From an uncultured Candidatus Melainabacteria bacterium (GTDB taxonomy: Bacteria > Cyanobacteriota > Vampirovibrionia > Gastranaerophilales > Gastranaerophilaceae), in contig CAKVJR010000115.1 of assembly GCA_934754855.1 (NCBI GenBank), forward strand, positions 1 through 5,553: DNA of 5,553 bases. The letters are read 5' to 3'. Each line of letters starts with the position of its first letter. Position 1 is the first letter of the stretch. The notes beneath the pieces are model-generated. The model made no database searches and was not told where the DNA came from. It saw only the letters and a program-made list of their open reading frames with translations. Positions 1-5,300 of the stretch are shown piece after piece. The position numbers were made by a program, and so were the translations under genes.

Positions 1-1
1 G

Positions 2-367
2 GCTTACGGCATGGACATTACGAACAATATGTCCGGCGAAAGTTTGCGAAAGATTTTTATGTCATCTTTGACCAAAATCGACGACATCAAGCAGGTTTCC
101 TTCAATGTTGCTCTCGAAAACCTCGTCAAATGTGCTATGGCTCTTAATCATACCCCTGTTGAAGAAGTTAAGGTTGATTGGGGCAATCCTATTCCCGAGG
201 ACAAATCAGAAATTATTGACAATTCCGTAAAACGAATAAACTCGGGTACTTTGAGCAAACAAAGTGCTATCAGTGAACTCGATAATGTTTCTCCTTTCGA
301 TGCGAAGATTGAACTTCAAAAAATTGAAAACGAAAAAAATAATCTTGAACCGATTGAGGAAAAATAA
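2..367 (+). CDS. Phage portal protein, SPP1 Gp6-like, C-terminal part (5' end outside window)
   Basis: The portal is the dodecameric ring at the capsid vertex through which DNA enters and leaves, and which docks the terminase and the head-tail connector. The reading frame is open from base 2 (Ala-Tyr-Gly, then the Met at 11) to the TAA at 365-367, so only the last 121 residues are visible and the Met at 11 is probably internal. The evidence is the C-terminal signature of SPP1-type portals: an MSGESLRK segment (family pattern SG.ALK), a long helix with 'KIDDIKQVSF', then 'VDWGNPIPEDKSEIID' and 'INSGTLSKQSAISEL' (family pattern: V.F...LP.D..E.....LR.G.IS..T.L..L), and a charged Lys/Glu tail. 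The assignment rests on this pattern only. The upstream portal core cannot be seen. No gene follows it except the promoter of the next cassette, which starts 7 nt after the stop. Confidence 0.72.
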   Translation, partial: AYGMDITNNMSGESLRKIFMSSLTKIDDIKQVSFNVALENLVKCAMALNHTPVEEVKVDWGNPIPEDKSEIIDNSVKRINSGTLSKQSAISELDNVSPFDAKIELQKIENEKNNLEPIEEK

Positions 368-374
368 CGCATTA

Positions 375-403
375 TTGCCACAAAAAAAATATGGTTGTAT
401 AAT
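375..403 (+). promoter_or_regulatory. Near-consensus sigma70 promoter for the exported-protein gene
   Basis: The -35 hexamer TTGCCA (375-380, 5 of 6 consensus bases) and the -10 hexamer TATAAT (398-403, 6 of 6) are separated by exactly 17 bp. Counting seven bases from the end of the -10 places +1 at A410, which is the first base of an ATG. The promoter lies in the short gap after the portal stop codon, so it can drive the next gene independently of phage late transcription. Confidence 0.8.
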
Positions 404-409
404 GACGTT

Positions 410-976
410 ATGAGAAAATTTTTATTAACGGCTTTATTTTTGATGTTATCTTTAACGACGGTTGCGGCGGCGGATTTCGACGTCCCTGTGCCTGTTGAAG
501 AAGAATTGGCAGGTCCTGATCCGAAATTTACAACTGCAACTCAGATGCGTTTCGATGCGTTTCAAGATGTTGTCGAAGAGGTTGATGTTGCTCTTTTTAA
601 CGACAAAAGACATTATGATTTATACACCTTGAAAGAGGGTAAAGATTATCTTGTCAAAACAAAAAATAAAGACATTAAGGTCAAAGAATACACAAACGGC
701 TGTTTTGACTTGAGATACAAGGAAATTCCGAATACCGTATTTTGCTATGACAAATTCGGCGATTTGCAATACTATGCCACGATTACGAACAATGGCAAGG
801 TTCCTTTCGTTACGTATTATTATGACGTAAATGGTGTTATTTCAATGATTGAAGTTCAGCCCGACCGTTACTATTCTTGCGTTTACGACTTGCAAGGACT
901 TTTGGTAAGATATTGCCGTGATAACAAGTGGTATTCTTCAGACGGAAAAATTATCCGTAAAAAAGTCGGTTTATAA
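410..976 (+). CDS. Secreted YDxxG-repeat protein of unknown function; probable prophage moron
   Basis: This 188-aa protein begins with a clear Sec signal peptide: MRK, a hydrophobic core (residues 4-18) and an Ala-Ala-Ala cleavage site near residue 21. The mature part would be in the periplasm or outside the cell. Residues 22-95 are acidic and then mixed, with no domain I recognise. Residues 98-182 hold four degenerate repeats of the form YDxxGx(L/I): YDKFGDL at 113, YDVNGVI at 138, YDLQGLL at 159 and YSSDGKI at 175. They resemble MORN or YwqK-type 'YYDxNG' repeats. Four cysteines (98, 112, 157, 169) could form disulfides. I chose the ATG at 410 over the in-frame TTG at 395 because the TTG lies upstream of the predicted transcription start and 410 begins the signal peptide. 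There is no Shine-Dalgarno, unlike the tail genes, which fits a leaderless mRNA. Its own promoter and terminator mark it as cargo. A role in the envelope of the lysogen, for example superinfection exclusion, is only a guess. Confidence 0.75.
   Translation: MRKFLLTALFLMLSLTTVAAADFDVPVPVEEELAGPDPKFTTATQMRFDAFQDVVEEVDVALFNDKRHYDLYTLKEGKDYLVKTKNKDIKVKEYTNGCFDLRYKEIPNTVFCYDKFGDLQYYATITNNGKVPFVTYYYDVNGVISMIEVQPDRYYSCVYDLQGLLVRYCRDNKWYSSDGKIIRKKVGL
746..952 (+). repeat. Four degenerate YDxxG protein repeats within the exported protein
   Basis: Motifs start at residues 113, 138, 159 and 175 of the 188-aa protein, with spacings of 25, 21 and 16 residues. Each has an aromatic residue, then D or S, two variable residues, G (the fourth is shifted to S-S-D-G), and a hydrophobic residue. 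Aromatic-rich strands lie between them, which suggests a repeated beta-hairpin sheet as in MORN-like proteins. The repeats are seen at protein level only; no DNA-level repeat is evident. Confidence 0.5.
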
Positions 977-995
977 TTTTGTTGAAAATCTTTTA

Positions 996-1023
996 GGGCG
1001 TACGTTTTGTACGCTCGATTTTT
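996..1023 (+). terminator. Rho-independent terminator after the exported-protein gene
   Basis: Bases 996-1003 (GGGCGTAC) pair with 1009-1016 (GTACGCTC) to give an 8-bp stem with one G-U pair around a GTTTT loop. The run of five T at 1019-1023 follows, and a second T run after that. It starts 19 nt after the stop codon at 974-976. It closes the promoter-gene cassette and should also reduce read-through from the portal side into the tail genes. Confidence 0.85.
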
Positions 1024-1042
1024 AAATTTTTCTGCATATATT
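1015..1042 (+). promoter_or_regulatory. Weak candidate promoter for the tail-tip operon
   Basis: A TATATT -10-like hexamer lies at 1037-1042, with a poor -35 match (TCGATT, 1015-1020) at 16-bp spacing overlapping the right arm and T run of the terminator. It is the best candidate I find between the terminator and the first tail gene. TATATT alone is expected by chance in such AT-rich DNA, so this is weak. Late phage transcription with antitermination is an equally good explanation. Confidence 0.18.
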
Positions 1043-1066
1043 CGGTTTTGGTGTGTAATTTAATTT

Positions 1067-1116
1067 GCGGTTATCGCTTTATGGGCGAATTTTGGTTTGT
1101 CTTGGGCGATTACCGC
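1067..1116 (+). repeat. Imperfect inverted repeat in the tail-operon leader
   Basis: GCGGTTATCGC (1067-1077) and GCGATTACCGC (1106-1116) are inverted copies with one mismatch. Two G-U pairs can extend the stem inward, leaving a loop of about 24 nt. ATTTTT follows at 1118-1123. It could be a second, weaker terminator or attenuator, an mRNA leader hairpin, or a protein-binding palindrome. The rest of 1024-1153 shows no convincing gene. Confidence 0.4.
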
Positions 1117-1143
1117 TGATTTTTGTTGCAAAATTTTTGAATT

Positions 1144-1150
1144 GAGGTGA
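1144..1150 (+). promoter_or_regulatory. Strong Shine-Dalgarno fixing the start of the tail fusion gene
   Basis: GAGGTGA lies three bases upstream of the ATG at 1154, with the GAGG core six bases from it. It decides this start and contrasts sharply with the exported-protein gene, which has none. The other downstream tail genes also have good sites: AGAGGAA at 2484-2490 and AGGTAGGT at 2868-2875. The site before 5301 is weaker (AAGG and GGTG, 5289-5297). Confidence 0.85.
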
Positions 1151-1153
1151 TTT

Positions 1154-2485
1154 ATGACGGAAGTCGTTTTTGATATGGACTACAAATCCGCCTACACAAC
1201 GACGATTGAGTTCAAAACACAAATTAATGAAAAACACTTTGGCAAAGAACAACGCTATCCTGTGTGGACATTCCCGAAACGCACGTTTACATTGAGTTTT
1301 GACAAAAATTTTCAGGACAGAAAAAAACTTGAAGATTTTTATGAAAAAACAAAAGGCGGGACGGAAAAATTCCTGTTCACTTGGGCAAAAGACAAGGGCG
1401 GCAACGGAAAACAGTATCTTTGCACTTTGGACGATGACAGTTTTAAACAAAGTTTGTATGAATTTGGATTTTCCGAGTGCGAATTAACCTTCGTCGCAAT
1501 CGATGATAATTCTGTCGAAAACGTTGGTGCGTTTGATTTTTGGCATAGTGCTGAGGGTAATTTTTCGCTCAACTATAAAATTTATTCCGATTTTGAATTT
1601 TCTTCAAGAAATGACAAAAAAACTTATCAAGATTCCCCAAAACACAAATGGACATTGCGTTTTCAGAAAAATCATGAAAATCGTGAAAAAATTGAAAAAT
1701 TTTTCATTGCCAAAAGAGGGCAATTCCGTTCGTTTGATTGGACTTGGGCTGAGGACAGAGGCGGCGACGGAAAAACTTATAAGGTCAGATTTGCCAATGA
1801 TACGCTGAATTTGTCCGTTTCCGAGTTCGGATTTGGCGAATTTGAAGTGGATTTGGTTGAGGTTTTTTCTTCCGAAAACCCGCTCTCTGAGGTTGAAAAA
1901 GACGAAATTATCCCGAGAAAACTTTTGAAAATCGAACTCGAGCAGGGTTCTGTTTATATTTTGGATAATGAAACCTTGGAAAGCCTTGAATTTAATGGAG
2001 AAACGTACATTGGTGCTCCGCTTACTCATGGTGAAATTAAAAACGATGATAATTCGGCGGTCAATAAATTAGAAATAGAACTTTCAAACGTAAACCTCGG
2101 AATTAGCGGAATTATTGGCAATCGGGGCGATGTTATTACAAATGCATTTGCGGTTTTGACGTTGGTATTTTTGAATGTTAATACGAACGAATTGATTTCA
2201 AATTGCCAAAAAGTCTTGTATAGCGGGCGTTGTAACAACTTGAGCCTTGATTTTGAAAAAGCGACGATTGACATTGAAACGGAACTTGGGGGTTATGAAA
2301 AATTGGCTCCGATGATAAAATTCCGTCCAACCTGTCAGGTAAGGCGTTTCAAGGATTGCCGCTGCGGTTATTCGGGTGAGGCAACGACTTGCGACAGAAC
2401 GTTTCAAAGATGCTCAGACTTGGGCAATGCAAGCAATTTCAGGGGTTTCCCGAGTTGCGTTATGGAAGCGGTCGTAAAAGTTTAG
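1154..2485 (+). CDS. Tail-tip fusion protein: tandem gpM-like domains plus gpL-like C-terminal domain
   Basis: This 443-aa protein has three parts. Residues 14-117 and 137-237 are two copies of one domain, offset by 121 residues. Shared marks are 'TFTLSF'/'KWTLRF', a helix with DRKKLEDF/NREKIEKF, FTWAKDKGGNGK/WTWAEDRGGDGK and FGFSECEL/FGFGEFEV. These match lambda gpM-type minor tail protein (also DUF2460-like), a distal tail ring fold. Residues about 253-443 resemble lambda gpL: 'KIELEQGSVYIL', LEFNGETYIGAPL, a GDVITNAFAVL segment, then a Cys-rich end with C394, C402, C404, C413, C420 and C435 and the GFP motif. In gpL relatives, four such cysteines hold an iron-sulfur cluster. Known role: gpM and gpL link the tail tube and tape-measure end to the central fibre gpJ. 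Here the two functions sit in one polypeptide. The next gene starts 10 nt downstream. The domain assignment is by pattern; the duplication is directly visible. Confidence 0.75.
   Translation: MTEVVFDMDYKSAYTTTIEFKTQINEKHFGKEQRYPVWTFPKRTFTLSFDKNFQDRKKLEDFYEKTKGGTEKFLFTWAKDKGGNGKQYLCTLDDDSFKQSLYEFGFSECELTFVAIDDNSVENVGAFDFWHSAEGNFSLNYKIYSDFEFSSRNDKKTYQDSPKHKWTLRFQKNHENREKIEKFFIAKRGQFRSFDWTWAEDRGGDGKTYKVRFANDTLNLSVSEFGFGEFEVDLVEVFSSENPLSEVEKDEIIPRKLLKIELEQGSVYILDNETLESLEFNGETYIGAPLTHGEIKNDDNSAVNKLEIELSNVNLGISGIIGNRGDVITNAFAVLTLVFLNVNTNELISNCQKVLYSGRCNNLSLDFEKATIDIETELGGYEKLAPMIKFRPTCQVRRFKDCRCGYSGEATTCDRTFQRCSDLGNASNFRGFPSCVMEAVVKV
1193..1864 (+). repeat. Internal tandem duplication of the gpM-like domain
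   Basis: Copy 1 covers residues 14-117 (1193-1504) and copy 2 residues 137-237 (1562-1864), with a period of 121 residues (363 nt). The best conserved block is also visible in DNA: 1379-1411 against 1742-1774 keeps 26 of 33 bases by my count. Copy 1 keeps the 'FGKEQRY' segment typical of the family N-terminus; copy 2 has lost it, so the copies have diverged. Confidence 0.75.
2333..2458 (+). other. gpL-type cysteine cluster, candidate Fe-S site
   Basis: C394, C402, C404, C413, C420 and C435 lie within 42 residues, in the layout C...FKDCRCGYSG...TTCDRTFQRC...FRGFPSC. The CGY.G, C.......C spacing and final GFP agree with gpL-family C-termini, where four cysteines bind an iron-sulfur cluster. 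The most likely ligands are C394, C404, C413 and C420. C402 and C435 are extra. Confidence 0.6.
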
Positions 2486-2495
2486 AGGAAAATTT

Positions 2496-2873
2496 ATGGA
2501 AAACAAAATCGAAGAATTATTGAAACAAATCGGTCGCCCTTATGAAATGTTCAATGATGACGGCACTTATCAGGGTTGTTTTTACCCCGTGCAATTTCTT
2601 TATCCCGAAAAGCCTCGCTATCGTTTGCGTTCAGAAGACGATGACCAAAATTATTGGTGGGGTTGCGAAAAAATTAAAGAGCATTGTCGAGAAGTTACCG
2701 ATGATGAATTTTATCAGGCGGGAGATATCGTCGTTACAAGGTTTAAGAACGAATTGCACGTCGCAATTTTTTGGCAATTCGGAAAAATTATTCATGTTTT
2801 TCGTGGACATACTTTGCAAATCGGTCGGCTAAAATTGTTCAGAGATTTCAAGGTTTTTCGTGTGAATAGGTAG
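2496..2873 (+). CDS. Small NlpC/P60-like cysteine hydrolase of the phage tail tip
   Basis: This 125-aa protein has the order of NlpC/P60 catalytic motifs. An N-terminal helix leads to 'IGRPYEMFNDDGTYQGCFYP', with the probable nucleophile C28. Then come 'GDIVV' (76-80), 'ELHVAIFW' with the probable catalytic H88, and 'IIHVFRGH' with H100 as the likely third residue. The family cleaves peptide bonds in peptidoglycan. In phage tails such a domain (the C-terminal half of lambda gpK, or GTA-type NlpC proteins) sits between the gpL-like and gpJ-like genes, exactly as here. Oddities: the usual D-C-(S/Y) at the nucleophile reads G-C-F, the protein is only the minimal domain, and no JAB/MPN domain is attached. 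It may therefore be a reduced or structural version. The gene begins 10 nt after the preceding stop (AGAGGAA site) and ends 5 nt before the next start. Confidence 0.68.
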   Translation: MENKIEELLKQIGRPYEMFNDDGTYQGCFYPVQFLYPEKPRYRLRSEDDDQNYWWGCEKIKEHCREVTDDEFYQAGDIVVTRFKNELHVAIFWQFGKIIHVFRGHTLQIGRLKLFRDFKVFRVNR

Positions 2874-2878
2874 GTTTT

Positions 2879-5290
2879 ATGGCAATTCGTGCATTAATCA
2901 CTTTGGCGACAAAAATCGTCAAGGGTGTTTTTAATATTGTTAAAAATATTTTTGCGGGCAGTTCGTCGTCGATATCGAGATTTGTTTATGGCGGAATTGC
3001 AATAGCGGCGGGGGCTTTCTCCAAAAAACTTCTTTCCTCGTCGAAAAAAGGTATGTCCGCCTCGCCGAGTTATCAGGGAACTCAATATACGCAAACCGAT
3101 CCTGATATGCCGCTGCCGTTGATATACGGGACTGTTCAGGTTGCGGGAAATTTGTTGTGGCAAAAATCAAATGATAATTATACCCAAAAAATTATTGCTT
3201 TTTCCGAGGGCGAAATTGCTGATTTTACTGAGATAAAACTCAATGATATCCCTATTTCGTCGATTTCCGGCTGCTCTGTGCAGAAATTTTTGGGCACCTC
3301 GACTCAAGGCGTTCCGGCGTTTGTTTCGGGGGTGACGCATTATGATAAAGTCAAAACTGTCGGTTCGCTCAAAAACGTTGCGTATCTTGCTATTTCGACA
3401 AATCATTCCCAAAAAATCGGGTCAGATTTTAATGTTACGACAGTTGTTCGTGGCAAAAAAGTTCGGGTTTATTCCTCGGAAACCGCTTATACAGTGCAAT
3501 ATAGCGAAAATCCCGTATGGGTTTTGTTTGATTTTTTAACGGCATATAATGGGCTTGGTTTAGGGCTGAATGATGATTCGGTGCTTGATGACGAGGCAGT
3601 TTTGGAACTTTTTGATATACAAAGTTTCATCGAATCTGCTGCTTATTGTGATGAATTGGTTTCTTACAGAACGCTTGATTCCAACGGAAAAACAATCACC
3701 GCAACGCAACCGAGATTTACGTTTAATATGGTTTTTGATGTTCAAACGAGTGTCAGAACTTTGCTTGATGAAATTTATCGTTCCTGCCGTGGCGGTTTGT
3801 TTTTCAAAAACGGTTTGCTTCAGTGCAAAATTGATAAACCCGAAATTGTTTCTAAGGTTTTTAAGGCGGAAGATATTTCAAATGAAATTTTTAAAACGGT
3901 TCCGAACGAAGAACATTATGACATTTTAAAAACGGTTTATATCTCTCGAAAGCACGAGTGGCAAAAGGTTGAGGCATTTGCCGAGTTGGAAGAACGCCGA
4001 AGCGGTGTCCCCGTTGAATATTCGGTCGATATTTATTCTTGTACGAACTTTCATCAGGCGAGCCGTTTGGCTTGGTATTACTTGAACAGCAAGAGTTTAC
4101 AGCCGTATTTCGGTTCGTTTGATACCGATTTTAGAGCATTTGACCTTGAAGTCGGAGATGTTATTAAATTTGACAGTGCCTTGATGGGCTTAAACGGTTA
4201 TAAAGTCAAGGTTACGCAGATTACGGACGATGGGGCTGGAACTTTTACCGTCGATTGGCAAACTTACGACGAAAGGTTGTATTCTGATGCGGTGAGCGGG
4301 TTTGAGCCACACGTGTTGGTAACGAAAAATTCTGATTTTTATCATTTCCCCGATGATGTCATTAATTTTAATGTCGTTCAATCGACAAATACTTTCAATT
4401 TTTCGTGGTCGCAAAAAGACAATCTGAAATATGAAATTCGTGAAGGAATGGATTGGAAAATGGGGAATGTTGTTGGCAGAGGCATTTCTGGCGATTTTTA
4501 TTCGTCAAAAATTACCCGATGCGGCTTGCATCATTTTATGATTAAGGCTTTTAACGGATATAATTATTCCCAAAATCCTGCTACTGACTTGATTTACGTC
4601 GAAAGTATCCCCGAATCGAATATTATTTTGGCTCAAAATGTTTTGACGACGGACGGAACTTTTGACGGAACAAAAATTTACCAAAATATTTTGAAATTAA
4701 AACCCAAAGAAATGTTTTGGCAAAAAATTGACACAAAATGGGATAATAAAGAGGTTGAAAAACTTGCTGTGCATAGGATTTGGGGTGTCGCAAGAGAAAA
4801 CGGTACCTTCGTCAGTGAGTCTTTCGATTTGGGAAAAGTTTTTCGCTCTAAAGTTTCGCTCGAAAAAGAAATTTTCGGCTCATTTGATATATTTTTCAGA
4901 TGTTCTGATACAGAAGAAAAACTTGCACAATGCGAGTTTACAAAATTTACCGAGGGTGAATATTCTTTTCGATATTTTCAATTCAAATTTATTTTGACGA
5001 GCGAAAACGGGGAATATTCTTATGTGAAAAATTGTACGGCTTATATTGATGTGCCTGATAAAAAGGCTCATTATTCGCTTGAAATAGAAGATGCGGAAAA
5101 CGGTGCGGTGTTGGATTATTCGGAAATCGGATTTTACGCCGAGCCGAAAATCGTTGCGACGGTTACGGAAAATATTTCCGCATTCGCCATAATTACGGAT
5201 AAAACAGTCGAGTCTGCAAAGATTTTTGCCATAAAAAACAGTGGCGAAAAAACAACGGCTCAGGTAGATGTACAGATAATCGGATATTAA
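2879..5290 (+). CDS. Central tail hub / tip attachment protein, gpJ-like
   Basis: This 803-aa protein matches the lambda gpJ / Phage-tail_3 (COG4733) plan. The N-terminus (1-60) has basic helices and a hydrophobic segment (35-47). Residues 72-130 carry 'PDMPLPLIYGTVQVAG' and FSEGEI..F.EIKLNDI, the typical hub opening. 211-262 reads 'NPVWVLFDFLTAYNGLGLGL' and then AAYCDELVSY. 290-318 is 'SVRTLLDEIYRSCRGGLFFK' and then a G-L-LQCKID strand. 391-450 has a helix and 'FDLEVGDVIKFDSALMG'. An FN3-like part runs to about 575 (YEIREG...IKAFNGYNYSQNP). 647-729 is a beta domain (SFDLGKVFRS...FRYFQFKF...YIDVP), and 730-803 ends in a possible H-lectin-like sandwich with the final GY. The hub closes the tube, holds the fibres and takes part in receptor contact. 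It is shorter than lambda gpJ (1132 aa). It follows the NlpC gene by 5 nt (AGGTAGGT site). Confidence 0.85.
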   Translation: MAIRALITLATKIVKGVFNIVKNIFAGSSSSISRFVYGGIAIAAGAFSKKLLSSSKKGMSASPSYQGTQYTQTDPDMPLPLIYGTVQVAGNLLWQKSNDNYTQKIIAFSEGEIADFTEIKLNDIPISSISGCSVQKFLGTSTQGVPAFVSGVTHYDKVKTVGSLKNVAYLAISTNHSQKIGSDFNVTTVVRGKKVRVYSSETAYTVQYSENPVWVLFDFLTAYNGLGLGLNDDSVLDDEAVLELFDIQSFIESAAYCDELVSYRTLDSNGKTITATQPRFTFNMVFDVQTSVRTLLDEIYRSCRGGLFFKNGLLQCKIDKPEIVSKVFKAEDISNEIFKTVPNEEHYDILKTVYISRKHEWQKVEAFAELEERRSGVPVEYSVDIYSCTNFHQASRLAWYYLNSKSLQPYFGSFDTDFRAFDLEVGDVIKFDSALMGLNGYKVKVTQITDDGAGTFTVDWQTYDERLYSDAVSGFEPHVLVTKNSDFYHFPDDVINFNVVQSTNTFNFSWSQKDNLKYEIREGMDWKMGNVVGRGISGDFYSSKITRCGLHHFMIKAFNGYNYSQNPATDLIYVESIPESNIILAQNVLTTDGTFDGTKIYQNILKLKPKEMFWQKIDTKWDNKEVEKLAVHRIWGVARENGTFVSESFDLGKVFRSKVSLEKEIFGSFDIFFRCSDTEEKLAQCEFTKFTEGEYSFRYFQFKFILTSENGEYSYVKNCTAYIDVPDKKAHYSLEIEDAENGAVLDYSEIGFYAEPKIVATVTENISAFAIITDKTVESAKIFAIKNSGEKTTAQVDVQIIGY

Positions 5291-5300
5291 GGCGGTGCTT

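Noticed and set aside
395..409. Alternative in-frame TTG start for the exported protein
   Set aside because: It overlaps the region just upstream of the -10 and lies before the predicted +1, has no ribosome binding site, and would add five polar residues ahead of a normal signal peptide.
972..977. Perfect TATAAT overlapping the stop codon of the exported-protein gene
   Set aside because: No acceptable -35 at 16-18 bp, and any transcript would run straight into the terminator at 996-1023. Expected by chance in this AT-rich DNA.
1051..1119. Short frame from GTG 1051 or ATG 1081 to TGA 1117-1119 in the leader
   Set aside because: 12-22 codons without a ribosome binding site, overlapping the inverted repeat. 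A leader peptide cannot be excluded, but nothing supports one.
1079..1450. Antisense open frame of 123 codons opposite the tail fusion gene
   Set aside because: A shadow of the + strand gene, with biased composition and no family match; it starts inside the gpM-like domain.
1604..2029. Antisense open frame of 141 codons opposite the gpM/gpL-like gene
   Set aside because: The opposite strand carries a well-supported domain duplication and gpL-like region in frame. The antisense protein is a Phe/Lys/Arg-rich shadow.
3570..3929. 119-codon + strand frame inside the hub gene
   Set aside because: It overlaps the conserved gpJ-like core in another frame, and its translation looks like frame-shifted hub sequence without a recognisable domain.
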